Numbered from the stretch's first letter, positions 22,474-32,702 are shown. The stretch: 64,000 nucleotides of DNA from Bacillus sp. OV322 (GCF_900112495.1 NZ_FOMA01000002.1:1-64000), one strand, 5' to 3'. Made by a program: numbers and translations. The notes: a model not told the origin generated them from the sequence alone.

Positions 22474-23109
22474 TTATAGCGTTTTTTCCTGTTCATAGCT
22501 CCAGGTGAATGGAGTGAAGCTGGAGGGGCGGCTAAGCTGGCTTGAAGCCATGTGAATACCGTTTGAAATGGTTTTGGCCATTTTAAGGACAAGGTTCAGC
22601 CGAGTGTTCTGAAGGACCATGAATTCCATAAATCCGCTCACATTGACAATCCCTGTAATGTGGGCATCACCCACACTTGGGAGCTCCTTATTTACACCGG
22701 CACCCGGCTTGACTGGACCTTCGCCAATTTGGACAACTCCTACGCTTTTCAGCTTGCCTAAACATGCATCGATTCCAATGATGAATGGACGGTCATATTT
22801 CAGTTTGATTTCAGTTAGTTTTTCTTCGAGATTCATCGCGTGAATCGGATCTTCCAGGGTTCCATAAACGGAAAAGTTAGAAGCGAACGTTTTCTCTTTC
22901 AGGAATGTCCCGACAAGAGGGCCGAGCGAATCTCCAGTGGAGCGATCTGTACCGATGCAAACAATAACAATGGACTGAGTCTGAGAGGCAGGAAGCAGGG
23001 CGAGCAATTCTTTTGAAATTTGTCTCGGTGCATCTAAATCTTCATGCATGACCCGGCTCATTCGATTTTTATTTTCTAAAAAACTGGGTTTTAGGTTCAT
23101 CGGTTCCAC
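22474..23109 (-). CDS. yyaC: YyaC, spore-protease-related protein
   Basis: 211-residue member of the YyaC family, structurally related to the GPR germination protease and hydrogenase-maturation proteases (IVCIGTDRSTGDSLGPLVG near residue 50, IGIDACLGK and GVVQIGEGPVKPGAGV later). In B. subtilis yyaC is expressed in the forespore. Ribosome site AGAGGAGTGG. The only minus-strand gene between rpmH and rlmH, so it is head-on to replication, consistent with sporulation-only expression. Confidence 0.9.
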   Translation of the reverse strand: MEPMNLKPSFLENKNRMSRVMHEDLDAPRQISKELLALLPASQTQSIVIVCIGTDRSTGDSLGPLVGTFLKEKTFASNFSVYGTLEDPIHAMNLEEKLTEIKLKYDRPFIIGIDACLGKLKSVGVVQIGEGPVKPGAGVNKELPSVGDAHITGIVNVSGFMEFMVLQNTRLNLVLKMAKTISNGIHMASSQLSRPSSFTPFTWSYEQEKTL

Positions 23110-23314
23110 TCCTCTTTAATAGTAGTAACAGTATACGGAAAAAACACGGATAGTATACATGCAGGCGGTAAGAAACTTATCCCGTTTTTTCAGATAAAGC
23201 AGCCGGGAGCTGTACATTATATAAGGAACCAAACGGCAGGATGTGCTTTTTTAAACGTGCAGAAATCTTCGTGAGATATGAAGCAGTGCGTGCCTGGTTT
23301 TATTTTGCTTTCCT

Positions 23315-24280
23315 GTGGTTTATTTGTTCTACCTATATACCCATAGTTTTTTTGTACAAAAACCTATAATTGTTGTTATTATAGTATTTAAGCAGAATTC
23401 TCTTGAAAAGCTGGTGAACTATTTGTGGAATATAAAAGGAAAATTTTATAAAAAACTGTCTGATGAAGATACTTGGATTCATATTGGAGAAGGTCTCATC
23501 AAGATAATTGCTATTCTAGTCATTTCCCGGATTATCATCGGAGTTTCTAAGGCCCTGATAAAAAAATTCTTTCTGGTCCGTTCGAAAAGCCCGCTGCGGA
23601 TTTCCGAACGCCGGGAAGCTACTTTATTAAAGCTATTAGAAAATGTGATTACCTATGCCGTTTACTTTATTTCGCTTGTCATGATTCTGGATGCATGCGG
23701 AATTGAAGTGAAGGCCTTGCTGGCTGGTGCCGGAATAGTGGGCCTTGCGGTAGGTTTTGGAGCGCAAAGTCTTGTAAAAGATATCATTTCAGGATTTTTC
23801 ATCATTCTGGAAGACCAATTTTCTGTTGGAGATTATATCAGATTAGGAAATTTTGAAGGAGAAGTGCTCGAAATTGGACTTCGGACAACGAAGGTAAAAA
23901 CCTCTACAGGCGAGTTGCATGTTGTGCCAAATGGAGGGATTTCTGAAGTCACAAATTTATCTATATTAAATAGTGTGGCCGTGGTAGATGTCAGTATTCC
24001 ATATGACGGCAATGTCGGGCTTGCCGAAAAGGTTATCAATGATTTGCTGGAAGGCATGCCGGAAAAGCATGAGGATTTAATCAAAGCTCCAGAGCTATTG
24101 GGGATTCAGTCGCTCAATCCGACGGAGATTGTTCTGAGGATCGTGGCAGAAACAAGCCCTATGCGCCACTGGAATATGGCCCGCATCCTTAGAAAGGAGA
24201 TACGGGCTTCACTTGATGAGCACGGCATAGAAAGCCCTGTACCACGGATGGTTATGGTAAACCGCAATGAAGGCGAATAG
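23315..24280 (+). CDS. MscS-family mechanosensitive channel
   Basis: Small-conductance mechanosensitive channel homologue: three membrane segments, with the pore-lining third helix LAGAGIVGLAVGFGAQSLVKDIISGF, followed by the beta domain (GDYIRLGNFEGEVLEIGLRTTKV) and a cytosolic cage. The N-terminal 33 residues overlap AT-rich, promoter-like DNA (about 23350-23390) and may not be translated; a GTG at 23414 is a likelier start. Followed closely by the DUF951 gene. Confidence 0.88.
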   Translation: MVYLFYLYTHSFFVQKPIIVVIIVFKQNSLEKLVNYLWNIKGKFYKKLSDEDTWIHIGEGLIKIIAILVISRIIIGVSKALIKKFFLVRSKSPLRISERREATLLKLLENVITYAVYFISLVMILDACGIEVKALLAGAGIVGLAVGFGAQSLVKDIISGFFIILEDQFSVGDYIRLGNFEGEVLEIGLRTTKVKTSTGELHVVPNGGISEVTNLSILNSVAVVDVSIPYDGNVGLAEKVINDLLEGMPEKHEDLIKAPELLGIQSLNPTEIVLRIVAETSPMRHWNMARILRKEIRASLDEHGIESPVPRMVMVNRNEGE

Positions 24281-24306
24281 GGAAATCCTTGAAGGAGGGA
24301 TGAGGA

Positions 24307-24504
24307 ATGGAAGAAAAAGAGTATGCATTACATGATGTGGTTGAAATGAAGAAACCTCATCCATGCGGTGTAAATCAATGGAAGATCATCCGCCTTGGAA
24401 TGGATATCCGGATAAAATGTGAAGGCTGCGGGCACAGTGTCATGCTGCCAAGAAAAGACTTTTCGAAAAAAATGAAAAAAATACTGAAGAAACACGAGGA
24501 ATAG
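24307..24504 (+). CDS. yyzM: DUF951 family protein YyzM
   Basis: 65-residue basic protein with KPHPCGVNQWKIIRLGMDIRIKCEGCGHSVML, the DUF951 signature with a CxxC pair that may bind zinc. Function unknown; conserved next to mscS and ychF in Bacilli. AAGGAGGGATGAGG lies before the ATG. Confidence 0.88.
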   Translation: MEEKEYALHDVVEMKKPHPCGVNQWKIIRLGMDIRIKCEGCGHSVMLPRKDFSKKMKKILKKHEE

Positions 24505-24668
24505 CCCATCCCGTATGGAAATCAAAAGGTGATGGCTTTTCACGGACTTGTCTTTTTTTCGCGCAAAATCTATAATTGTGAAGGGCTTAAGTTGCCCAAT
24601 GGAATAATACGCAAATTTTTTTGGACAAACATTTTTGATATAGAGAGTATAAGAGGAGTGACATATAC

Positions 24669-25769
24669 ATGGCTTTAACAGCTGGTATTGTAGGACTGCC
24701 GAATGTCGGTAAATCTACTTTGTTTAACGCAATTACACAGGCGGGTGCCGAGTCTGCCAACTATCCTTTCTGCACAATTGACCCGAATGTCGGTATTGTA
24801 GAAGTGCCGGATCACCGTTTGCAGAAGTTAACTGAGCTCGTGCAGCCGAAAAAAACGGTTCCAACTGCTTTTGAATTTACAGATATTGCCGGAATAGTAA
24901 AAGGTGCAAGCAAGGGAGAAGGATTAGGAAATAAATTCCTGTCACATATCCGCCAGGTAGATGCCATCTGCCAGGTTGTACGCTGCTTTGCAGATGATAA
25001 TATTACACATGTTGCCGGAAAGGTCGATCCGATTGAGGATATTGAGGTTATCAATCTGGAGCTTATTCTTGCCGATTTAGAATCTGTAGAAAAACGTATC
25101 GAACGCGTAGGCAAAATGGCCAAGCAAAAAGATAAAGAAGCGATGGTTGAACATGAAATTTTAACGATGCTGAAAGAGGCATTTGAAGAAGAAAGACCGG
25201 CACGGACTGTCGAGTTTACAGAAGAACAGCTGAAAATCGTAAAAGGCCTGCACCTTTTAACCATCAAACCAATCCTTTATGTTGCCAATGTTGGAGAAGA
25301 TGATATTGCAGATCCCGCTGATAATGAATATGTTCAGAAGGTTCGTGCATTCGCTGAAAAAGACAATGCTGAAGTAATTGTCATCTGTGCGAAGATCGAA
25401 TCGGAAATTGCTGAACTTGAAGGCGAAGAAAAAGAAATGTTCCTTGGTGAGCTGGGCATTGAAGAATCTGGGTTAGATCAATTAATCCGCGCTTCATACA
25501 GCCTTCTTGGCCTGGCTACTTACTTTACTGCAGGAGTCCAGGAAGTTCGTGCATGGACGTTCAGAAAAGGAATGAAGGCGCCGCAATGCGCAGGCATCAT
25601 CCATTCAGATTTCGAGCGCGGGTTCATCCGTGCAGAAATCGTCTCCTATGATGATCTGGTTGCTGCAGGAAGCCATTCGGCTGCTAAAGAAGCAGGCAAA
25701 GTCCGCCTTGAAGGCAAAGAATATATCGTAGAAGACGGAGATGTTATCCACTTCCGCTTTAACGTATAA
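24669..25769 (+). CDS. ychF: Ribosome-associated OBG-type ATPase YchF
   Basis: 366-residue translation-associated P-loop protein; unlike other Obg proteins, family members prefer ATP. Walker A GLPNVGKSTLFNAI near residue 8, DIAGIVKGASKGEGLGNKFL, coiled-coil insertion near 130-200, and a C-terminal TGS domain (TFRKGMKAPQCAGIIHSDFERGFIRAE). Ends with GDVIHFRFNV. Confidence 0.97.
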   Translation: MALTAGIVGLPNVGKSTLFNAITQAGAESANYPFCTIDPNVGIVEVPDHRLQKLTELVQPKKTVPTAFEFTDIAGIVKGASKGEGLGNKFLSHIRQVDAICQVVRCFADDNITHVAGKVDPIEDIEVINLELILADLESVEKRIERVGKMAKQKDKEAMVEHEILTMLKEAFEEERPARTVEFTEEQLKIVKGLHLLTIKPILYVANVGEDDIADPADNEYVQKVRAFAEKDNAEVIVICAKIESEIAELEGEEKEMFLGELGIEESGLDQLIRASYSLLGLATYFTAGVQEVRAWTFRKGMKAPQCAGIIHSDFERGFIRAEIVSYDDLVAAGSHSAAKEAGKVRLEGKEYIVEDGDVIHFRFNV

Positions 25770-25775
25770 TAAGTA

Positions 25776-25806
25776 ACCCTGCAGCTGATACGGCTGCAGG
25801 GTGTTT
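25776..25806 (+). terminator. ychF terminator
   Basis: Ten-base perfect stem ACCCTGCAGC/GCTGCAGGGT with a seven-base loop, then GTTTC, a short T tract. Confidence 0.75.
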
Positions 25807-25816
25807 CATTTAAAAA

Positions 25817-26067
25817 GGCTCTTTTCTTAAACTTTGTTGCTACCTGAACAAGGGGTTGATTTCCGCTCCAGGATGCTCGCTTTCCGTGGGGCGGGCGGTG
25901 AGCCTCACAAGCAAAGCTTGCGGGGTCTCACCTTCCCGCTAATCCCACAGGAGTCTCGCACCTTACGCTCCAATCAACCCGGTATAACAACAGGATCGCC
26001 TCACAGAACATATTAAAAAACAACAATCTTTAAAAAAAGAGCCTTTCTTAAAGATTGTTGTTTTTTT
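25817..26067 (+). repeat. Dispersed MITE-like repeat, copy B (full length plus terminal hairpin)
   Basis: The most complete copy. It opens with GGCTCTTTTCTTAAAC, then GGTTGATTTCCGCTCCAGG, GCTCGCTTTCCG, a central inverted repeat (AAGC-AAAGCTTGCGGGG), CACAGGAGTCTCGCACC, and CAATCAACCC. It closes with a right terminal repeat that is continued into a 19-base perfect hairpin (arms 26015-26033 and 26048-26066). Lies in the 493-base ychF-rpsF gap; the remainder holds the rpsF promoter and leader. Confidence 0.88.
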
Positions 26068-26158
26068 ATGTTCAAGCATCCCAGTATTAAATCAGCCACC
26101 TTGTTCCATAGCAATAAAGTTTAGAAAAAAGCCTTTAAAAATATCCCTGCAGCGGGCA

Positions 26159-26187
26159 TTGCAAAGAGACGGACACTGTGATATAAT
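26159..26187 (+). promoter_or_regulatory. Promoter of rpsF-ssb-rpsR
   Basis: TTGCAA, 17-base spacer, TATAAT, 76 bases before the rpsF start. Confidence 0.75.
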
Positions 26188-26204
26188 TTTGCATTGTGAG
26201 TAAT

Positions 26205-26245
26205 TTAAATTTAATTGCTCCTTGCCCAATAGGGCCGCTTAGACC
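26205..26245 (+). promoter_or_regulatory. Candidate S6:S18-binding leader of rpsF
   Basis: Between promoter and rpsF is a hairpin GCCC-AATA-GGGC followed directly by CCG context (26224-26237). Leaders ahead of rpsF in many bacteria bind the S6:S18 complex through a CCG-containing hairpin that mimics 16S rRNA. Only the hairpin and position are seen; the outer helix is not clear. Confidence 0.4.
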
Positions 26246-26262
26246 AAAAGGAGGTGACAGAG

Positions 26263-26547
26263 ATGAGAAAATACGAAATTATGTATATCATCCGTCCAAA
26301 CATTGAGGAAGACGCTAAAAAAGCGTTAGTTGAACGTTTCAACACAATTCTTACTGATAATGGTGCAGAGGTTTCTGAATCAAAAGAGTGGGGTAAACGC
26401 CGTCTTGCTTACGAAATCAATGATTTCCGCGACGGTTACTACCAAATCGTGCGTGTTAACTCTGAGGCAGCTGCGATCCAGGAATTCGATCGTTTGGCTA
26501 AAATCAGCGAAGACATTATCCGCCACATGGCTGTTAAAGAAGCTTAA
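26263..26547 (+). CDS. rpsF: 30S ribosomal protein S6
   Basis: 94-residue S6 starting [16 protein letters not shown]. Start chosen for the perfect AAGGAGGTGA six bases upstream; the frame from 26254 would add three residues over the ribosome site. S6 pairs with S18 on the 30S platform. First gene of rpsF-ssb-rpsR. Confidence 0.96.
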   Translation: MRKYEIMYIIRPNIEEDAKKALVERFNTILTDNGAEVSESKEWGKRRLAYEINDFRDGYYQIVRVNSEAAAIQEFDRLAKISEDIIRHMAVKEA

Positions 26548-26607
26548 TGCCAGTATAATAAAGCATATTTGATTGAAAAAGATCTGGAAACTTAGGGGTT
26601 GATTCTG

Positions 26608-27126
26608 ATGATGAATCGCGTGATTTTAGTAGGACGCTTAACTAAAGATCCTGAACTAAGATATACACCGAATGGGGTTCCTGTAGCAACGTTCACTTTG
26701 GCTGTTAACCGTGCATTTACGAATCAGCAGGGAGAACGCGAAGCAGACTTCATTAATTGTGTAGTTTGGCGTAAACCGGCAGAAAATGTAGCTAACTTCC
26801 TTAAAAAAGGAAGCCTGGCTGGCGTGGATGGACGAGTCCAGACACGTAATTATGAAGGACAAGACGGCAAACGAGTGTATGTAACAGAGATTCTGGCTGA
26901 GAGCGTTCAATTTCTTGAACCACGAAGCAGTTCAGCGGGTGAAAGAAATGATGGCGGTTCATACGGAAATCAGAAAAGCTACAATAACGATAATCCGTTT
27001 GGACAAAATCAGAATCAGAATCAACGCAATAACAACAACAACAACAACTACACTCGTGTAGACGATGATCCATTTGCCAGCGACGGCAAAACCATCGACA
27101 TTTCGGATGACGATCTTCCATTTTAA
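26608..27126 (+). CDS. ssbA: Single-stranded DNA-binding protein
   Basis: 172 residues, as in B. subtilis SsbA. N-terminal OB fold ([20 protein letters not shown] to about residue 105), a disordered Gly/Asn/Gln linker including an eight-Asn run encoded by AAC/AAT triplets, and the acidic tip DDDLPF that recruits partner proteins. Preceded by AGGGGTTGA. Confidence 0.98.
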   Translation: MMNRVILVGRLTKDPELRYTPNGVPVATFTLAVNRAFTNQQGEREADFINCVVWRKPAENVANFLKKGSLAGVDGRVQTRNYEGQDGKRVYVTEILAESVQFLEPRSSSAGERNDGGSYGNQKSYNNDNPFGQNQNQNQRNNNNNNNYTRVDDDPFASDGKTIDISDDDLPF

Positions 27127-27168
27127 TGGATGAATGGATAATTTTAAATTGCAGGGAGGGAAATAATC

Positions 27169-27408
27169 ATGGCAGGAAACCGTAAAGGCGGACGTGCAAA
27201 ACGCCGTAAAGTTTGTTACTTCACAGCAAACGGAATCACTAAAATTGATTACAAAGATGTAGATCTTCTTAAAAAGTTTATCTCAGAGCGCGGTAAAATT
27301 TTACCACGCCGTGTAACAGGTACAAGCGCAAAATGGCAGCGTAAATTAACGATTGCTATCAAACGCTCTCGTACAATGGCATTATTACCATACGTTGTTG
27401 GTGAATAA
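27169..27408 (+). CDS. rpsR: 30S ribosomal protein S18
   Basis: 79 residues, starting [22 protein letters not shown], with the conserved [22 protein letters not shown] single Cys near residue 16 is present. Preceded by AGGGAGGG. Confidence 0.97.
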   Translation: MAGNRKGGRAKRRKVCYFTANGITKIDYKDVDLLKKFISERGKILPRRVTGTSAKWQRKLTIAIKRSRTMALLPYVVGE

Positions 27409-27415
27409 TCCAATT

Positions 27416-27450
27416 AGCACATCAAGGCGCTTGCCTTGGTGTGCTTTTTA
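27416..27450 (+). terminator. rpsR terminator
   Basis: Stem AGCACA-CAAGGC/GCCTTG-TGTGCT with a T-G mismatch bulge, four-base loop and TTTTTATTT tail. Confidence 0.88.
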
Positions 27451-27665
27451 TTTGGCGTGAAAATACACGCTGTTTTTATATGCCTGCACATTGTGCGGAT
27501 GGCCGAAGATGTCAGCAGGCCTGCTGAATCAACATTTTCTGCCCTTATTACTAGATTGCCCCCTAAATCTAAAAGCAATCGTTTGAATCTGTTTTTTGTA
27601 ACAGCTACAATAGGGAAAGAATATATAGCAGGCTTTTCTGATTTTTGATGAATGGAAGTGAAGGA

Positions 27666-28613
27666 TTGAATAATGGGAGAAAAGTAGCCGAGGGCGGAGT
27701 GCTCCTCGCTTTGTATAGCATTTTATTGTTACTGGTGGTTCAGCTGCCATTTTTGATTTTTTTATTTTTCTTTTTGCCGGCTCCATTTATTCTGGCAGCT
27801 ATTAAACAAAAGCTGTCATGGTCTTTTGGAATGCTGTTCATGGCCAGCCTTCTAGCAACTGTCCTTGGGATGGTGTCGCAAATTCCGATGGTGCTTGTGA
27901 CAGGTTTGGTCGGGATTACAATCGGATATCATATCCAGCATGATAAATCTCCTATATTGATGTTTATCCGTACGGTTCTTGTCTTTATAGCGGGCTTTGC
28001 CATTATGGCAGCCAGTGCAGCATTATTCTTTCATATTAACTTTATCTCCTTATATAAACAGTTCATGAAACAAGCCCTGCTCCAGATTGATAAGTCAGCA
28101 GGACTGCTATCCTCAATGGGACAAACATCTGCCGGGCAGTTTAAAGATCAGTTTATAGAGAGAGCTGAACTTATTATGACCCTGCTGCCAAGCCTTATCG
28201 TGACTGCTTCCATATTCATGGTTTTACTTTTTCTTTGGGCAGCACATCCGATTTTGAAAAGGTTTAGTCCTAAAAAGACAGCTTGGCCCCGATTCCGGGA
28301 GATTCAGCTTCCTAAAAGCATTTTGTGGTATTATTTAATTACCATGATACTTTTGGCAGTCATACATCCGGATAAAGGCAGCACCTGGTATATTGTGCTG
28401 ATGAACCTGTTTTCCATCCTGCAGTTCTTTATGACCATACAGGGTCTTTCCTTGTTTTTTTATATCAGCTATATCAAGAAGCTGCCAAAAGCTGTGCCGG
28501 TCATTTTGGTAATTGCTTCATTTTTCATTCCAATCATACAGTCTGCTGTAAGATTATTAGGTATAATAGATTTAGGTTTTCCTTTTAGGGAATACATCCG
28601 GAAAAAGAACTAG
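27666..28613 (+). CDS. yybS: DUF2232 membrane protein YybS
   Basis: About 315 residues with roughly eight hydrophobic helices, no charged active-site motif visible. DUF2232/YybS family, always beside gdpP and rplI in Bacilli; function unknown, with resemblance to energy-coupling-type membrane proteins. I choose the TTG at 27666 (GGAAGTG five bases upstream); ATGs at 27645 and 27648 have no ribosome site. The stop is 45 bases before the gdpP start. Confidence 0.85.
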   Translation: MNNGRKVAEGGVLLALYSILLLLVVQLPFLIFLFFFLPAPFILAAIKQKLSWSFGMLFMASLLATVLGMVSQIPMVLVTGLVGITIGYHIQHDKSPILMFIRTVLVFIAGFAIMAASAALFFHINFISLYKQFMKQALLQIDKSAGLLSSMGQTSAGQFKDQFIERAELIMTLLPSLIVTASIFMVLLFLWAAHPILKRFSPKKTAWPRFREIQLPKSILWYYLITMILLAVIHPDKGSTWYIVLMNLFSILQFFMTIQGLSLFFYISYIKKLPKAVPVILVIASFFIPIIQSAVRLLGIIDLGFPFREYIRKKN

Positions 28614-28658
28614 TTTACACTTTCTGCATTGCAGCAGATGTTTTTAGGAGCTGAATAT

Positions 28659-30629
28659 ATGCCATCTTATTTAAAAAAGACAGGAAGCTCATCCATATAT
28701 GGACTATTGGTGATCAGCATCGTATTTCTAGGCGTCCTTGCCTTTTATAATTGGTGGGCTGCAGCATTGGGGTTTCTGCTGCTTGGCGGAATTCTTATTC
28801 TTACATTAAGGGCTGAGTCCCTTAAACGGCGTGAAACGGAAGAGTACATTTCGACGCTTTCCTACAGGCTGAAGAAGGTAGGGGAAGAAGCCCTGCTTGA
28901 AATGCCGATAGGAATTATGCTGATTAATGAAGACTATTATATTGAATGGACCAACCCCTTCCTTGCGTCCTGCTTTGATGAAGGCACACTGGCAGGAAGG
29001 TCGCTCTATGATGTCGCGGAATCTATCGTGCCCCTGATCAAACAGGAAGTGGAATCAGAAACGGTGACCCTTCATGGCAGGAAGTTCAGAGTGATTCATA
29101 AAACAGAGGAACGGCTGCTGTATTTTTTTGATGTGACAGAACAGATTGAAATTGAAAAGCTATATGAAGAAGAGCGTACAGCCATTGCTTTTATCTTTCT
29201 GGATAATTATGATGACCTGACACAGGGTATGGATGACCAGAGAAAAAGCAGCCTGAACAGCATTGTCACCTCTTTGCTTGATAAATGGGCTAAAGACAAT
29301 GGTGCCTTCTTAAAACGAACTTCATCAGAGCGTTTTATTGCCGTTTTTAATGAAAGCATCCTGCAGCTTCTTGAAAAAGGGAAATTCACCATTCTTGATG
29401 AAATCCGTGAAACGACATCAAAGCAAAATGTTCCGCTCACATTAAGCATAGGAGTGGGCTCTGGCGTTTCCTCACTGCCGGAACTCGGATCTATGGCCCA
29501 GTCCAGCCTGGATTTGGCGTTAGGCCGGGGAGGAGACCAGGTAGCCATTAAGCTGCCTAATGGAAAGGTGAAATTCTACGGCGGAAAAACAAACCCTATG
29601 GAAAAACGGACAAGGGTACGCGCCAGGGTCATTTCCCATGCTTTGAAGGATATTGTCCTCGACAGCGATAAAGTCATCGTAATGGGGCATAAGCATCCGG
29701 ATATGGATGCAATCGGATCAGCCATCGGGATCTTAAAAGTAGCCCAGATGAACCAGCGTGAAGGTTATATTGTTGTTAATTTCCAGGAAATTGATACAGC
29801 CGTCCGCAAGCTGATGGATGAAACGAAAAATACGAAGCCGGAGCTTCATTCCCGTTTCATCACCCCGGAGGATGCTTTTGAAATACTGACTGAAGATACT
29901 TTGCTCGTGGTCGTCGATACGCATAAGCCATCCATGCTGATTGAAGAGAAGCTGCTTGGCAGAATCGATAAAGTGGTTGTGATCGACCATCACAGGCGCG
30001 GAGAGGAATTCATCAATAATTCCCTGCTTGTATATATGGAGCCTTATGCTTCCTCAACGGCAGAACTCGTTACAGAGCTATTGGAGTATCAGCCAAAACG
30101 AAGCAAGATCGATATGCTCGAATCCACGGCGCTGCTTGCCGGCATCATTGTAGACACAAAAAGCTTTACCCTAAGGACAGGTTCAAGAACATTTGATGCT
30201 GCCTCCTACCTCCGTGCACACGGTGCAGATACAGTGCTTGTCCAGAAGTTCCTGAGAGAAGACGTGGATACCTATATTAAGCGCTCCAAGCTTATTGAAT
30301 CTGCATCCTTCTATAAGGAGGGCATTGCCATTGCGAGAGGAACGGAAGGCGAGACCAAGGATCAGGTGCTGATTGCCCAGGCAGCTGATACCCTATTGAC
30401 GATGGAAGGGGTCATTGCTTCATTCGTCATTGCCAAGCGCTCTGAGGATATGGTCGGGATCAGTGCAAGATCGCTTGGGGATATCAATGTCCAGGTAATC
30501 ATGGAAATGCTGAATGGAGGCGGACATCTGACCAATGCCGCAACACAGCAGGTATGCTCCATAGATGAAGCGGAAGCTAAATTAAAGGCCGCTATAGATG
30601 AATATTTAGAAGGAGGACAAAAAGAATGA
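28659..30629 (+). CDS. gdpP: Cyclic-di-AMP phosphodiesterase GdpP
   Basis: Membrane-anchored enzyme that hydrolyses c-di-AMP to pApA. 656 residues: two membrane helices (about 10-50), a PAS-like haem-binding domain, a degenerate GGDEF domain ([11 protein letters not shown], then [15 protein letters not shown]), and DHH-DHHA1 phosphodiesterase with [11 protein letters not shown] near 345, [20 protein letters not shown] and [10 protein letters not shown] near the end. The start MPSYLKK is supported by AGGAGC; ten more residues are in frame upstream. Its ATGA overlaps the rplI start. Confidence 0.97.
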   Translation: MPSYLKKTGSSSIYGLLVISIVFLGVLAFYNWWAAALGFLLLGGILILTLRAESLKRRETEEYISTLSYRLKKVGEEALLEMPIGIMLINEDYYIEWTNPFLASCFDEGTLAGRSLYDVAESIVPLIKQEVESETVTLHGRKFRVIHKTEERLLYFFDVTEQIEIEKLYEEERTAIAFIFLDNYDDLTQGMDDQRKSSLNSIVTSLLDKWAKDNGAFLKRTSSERFIAVFNESILQLLEKGKFTILDEIRETTSKQNVPLTLSIGVGSGVSSLPELGSMAQSSLDLALGRGGDQVAIKLPNGKVKFYGGKTNPMEKRTRVRARVISHALKDIVLDSDKVIVMGHKHPDMDAIGSAIGILKVAQMNQREGYIVVNFQEIDTAVRKLMDETKNTKPELHSRFITPEDAFEILTEDTLLVVVDTHKPSMLIEEKLLGRIDKVVVIDHHRRGEEFINNSLLVYMEPYASSTAELVTELLEYQPKRSKIDMLESTALLAGIIVDTKSFTLRTGSRTFDAASYLRAHGADTVLVQKFLREDVDTYIKRSKLIESASFYKEGIAIARGTEGETKDQVLIAQAADTLLTMEGVIASFVIAKRSEDMVGISARSLGDINVQVIMEMLNGGGHLTNAATQQVCSIDEAEAKLKAAIDEYLEGGQKE

Positions 30630-31075
30630 AAGTGATATTCTTAAAAGACGTAAAAGGCAAAGGTAAAAAAGGCGAAGTGAAAAACGTGGCAGATGGCTAT
30701 GCACATAACTTTTTGCTGAAGCAGGGCCTTGCAGTAGAAGCATCTAACGCCAATGTTAAAACATTGGATGCACAGAAAAACAAAGAAAAAGTGCTTGCAG
30801 AAGAAGAGCTGCAGCAAGCGAAGGAACTAAAAGAAAAGATTGAAAAGCTGACTGTGGAGCTTTCTGCCAAGGCTGGTGAAGGCGGCAGATTGTTTGGCAG
30901 CATCACGACTAAACAAATTGCCGAAGAGCTTCAGAAAAAGCATGGAATCAAAATCGATAAGCGCAAAATGGAGCTAAGTGAAGGCATCCGCTCATTGGGC
31001 CATACAAAGGTTCCTGTAAAGCTTCATCCAGAGGTATCGGCGACACTTACCGTGCAAGTCAAAGAAATTAACTAA
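30626..31075 (+). CDS. rplI: 50S ribosomal protein L9
   Basis: 149 residues. N-terminal globular domain [20 protein letters not shown] with the long connecting helix and a C-terminal domain ([22 protein letters not shown]). Four-base overlap with gdpP. Confidence 0.98.
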   Translation: MKVIFLKDVKGKGKKGEVKNVADGYAHNFLLKQGLAVEASNANVKTLDAQKNKEKVLAEEELQQAKELKEKIEKLTVELSAKAGEGGRLFGSITTKQIAEELQKKHGIKIDKRKMELSEGIRSLGHTKVPVKLHPEVSATLTVQVKEIN

Positions 31076-31122
31076 TTTTAGCTCTTTCAAATCTATGAAA
31101 ACTTGATAAAATAGAACTAGGG

Positions 31123-31160
31123 AAAAAAGTGATAGGTCTTTCGCGTCCATCACTTTTTTT
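31123..31160 (+). terminator. rplI terminator
   Basis: Eleven-base perfect stem AAAAAAGTGAT/ATCACTTTTTT with a fifteen-base loop and further T bases. Confidence 0.9.
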
Positions 31161-31248
31161 CTTTTTGGACATTTATGAATACACCTACTAAACTCTTTAA
31201 AGAAGAGTTCACTATAGCAAGAGAAATCCTCTCGAATGGAGGCTGCAT

Positions 31249-32613
31249 ATGAACGAATTATTTCAGGATCGGATTCCGCCGCAAAATGTGGAGGCGGAAC
31301 AGGCTGTACTAGGGGCTATATTCCTGGAACCATCATCTTTGACAGTTACATCGGAAATGCTGATTCCAGAAGACTTTTACCGCAGCTCGCACCAGAAAAT
31401 ATTTAATGTCATGCTCAACCTGAATGATGAAGGAAAAGCCGTGGATTTAATTACGGTCACAGAACAGCTTGCAGCTGCAAAGAACCTTGAAGAAGTGGGC
31501 GGTGTCTCTTATTTAAGCGAACTTGCAGCATCTGTGCCTACTGCTGCCAATATTGAATATTATGCGCGGATCGTGGAGGAAAAATCCCTCCTGCGGCGCT
31601 TGATCCGTACAGCTACAAATATTGCACAGGAAGGTTACAGCAGGGAAGATGAAGTGGAAAATCTCCTTGGCGAAGCCGAAAAGAATATCATGGAGGTGGC
31701 ACAGAGAAAGAACTCTGGCGCCTTTCAGAATATCAAGGATGTACTGGTACGCACCTATGATAATATTGAGGTTTTAACGAACCGCAAAGGCGACGTTACA
31801 GGTATACCAACAGGGTTCGCCGAATTGGACAGGATGACAGCCGGCTTTCAGCGGAACGATTTAATTATTGTGGCTGCCCGTCCTTCTGTAGGTAAAACAG
31901 CATTTGCACTGAATATCGCCCAAAACGTAGCCACAAAAACGGAAGAAAATGTAGCTATATTCAGCCTGGAGATGGGTGCTGAGCAGCTTGTAATGCGTAT
32001 GCTGTGTGCTGAAGGCAATATCAATGCCCAGAATCTGCGGACAGGATCATTGACCGATGAAGACTGGCGGAAATTGACCATGGCGATGGGAAGCCTCTCC
32101 AATGCTGGCATTTATATTGATGACACCCCTGGGGTAAGAATCGGGGATATAAGGTCAAAATGCCGCCGGCTGAAGCAGGAGCATGGCCTTGGCATGATCC
32201 TGATTGATTATCTGCAGCTAATCCAAGGAAACGGAAGATCAGGTGAAAACCGCCAGCAGGAGGTTTCTGAAATATCCCGTTCCCTTAAGGCGCTCGCGCG
32301 TGAACTGCAGGTGCCGGTCATTGCCTTGTCACAGCTTTCCCGCGGAGTGGAGCAGCGCCAGGACAAACGCCCGATGATGTCGGATATCCGTGAATCAGGA
32401 AGTATTGAGCAGGATGCTGATATCGTTGCTTTCTTATACCGCGATGATTATTATGACAAAGAATCCGAAAACAAGAATATCATTGAAATCATTATCGCCA
32501 AACAGCGTAACGGACCTGTAGGCACGGTGTCTCTTGCCTTTGTGAAGGAATACAATAAATTCGTAAACCTGGAACGAAGGCTTGACGATTCGCAGATGCC
32601 GCCTGGCGCATAA
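31249..32613 (+). CDS. dnaC: Replicative DNA helicase DnaC (DnaB family)
   Basis: 454-residue hexameric 5'-3' helicase at the fork. N-terminal scaffold domain (PPQNVEAEQAVLGAIF), RecA-like motor with Walker A ARPSVGKTAFALN near 210, IDYLQLI Walker B, and H4 motif region SDIRESGSIEQDAD. Named dnaC in B. subtilis, dnaB elsewhere. AATGGAGGC precedes the ATG. Confidence 0.98.
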   Translation: MNELFQDRIPPQNVEAEQAVLGAIFLEPSSLTVTSEMLIPEDFYRSSHQKIFNVMLNLNDEGKAVDLITVTEQLAAAKNLEEVGGVSYLSELAASVPTAANIEYYARIVEEKSLLRRLIRTATNIAQEGYSREDEVENLLGEAEKNIMEVAQRKNSGAFQNIKDVLVRTYDNIEVLTNRKGDVTGIPTGFAELDRMTAGFQRNDLIIVAARPSVGKTAFALNIAQNVATKTEENVAIFSLEMGAEQLVMRMLCAEGNINAQNLRTGSLTDEDWRKLTMAMGSLSNAGIYIDDTPGVRIGDIRSKCRRLKQEHGLGMILIDYLQLIQGNGRSGENRQQEVSEISRSLKALARELQVPVIALSQLSRGVEQRQDKRPMMSDIRESGSIEQDADIVAFLYRDDYYDKESENKNIIEIIIAKQRNGPVGTVSLAFVKEYNKFVNLERRLDDSQMPPGA

Positions 32614-32633
32614 TATAATGCAAGATAAAATAG

Positions 32634-32670
32634 GGCCATTCTTCTATTTAGGGAAGAATGGCCTTATTTT
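32634..32670 (+). terminator. dnaC terminator
   Basis: Eleven-base perfect stem GGCCATTCTTC/GAAGAATGGCC, eight-base loop and TTATTTTT tail. Confidence 0.92.
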
Positions 32671-32702
32671 TGGTTATCCTGTAAAAGCGGGCTATTGTAC
32701 TC

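Noticed and set aside
24812..25267. 151-residue minus-strand frame inside ychF
   Set aside because: Antisense shadow of a conserved gene with no start signal.
26980..27060. Triplet repeat (AAC/AAT) in ssb as a possible repeat locus
   Set aside because: It simply encodes the Asn-rich linker of SSB; such linkers are low-complexity in the family.
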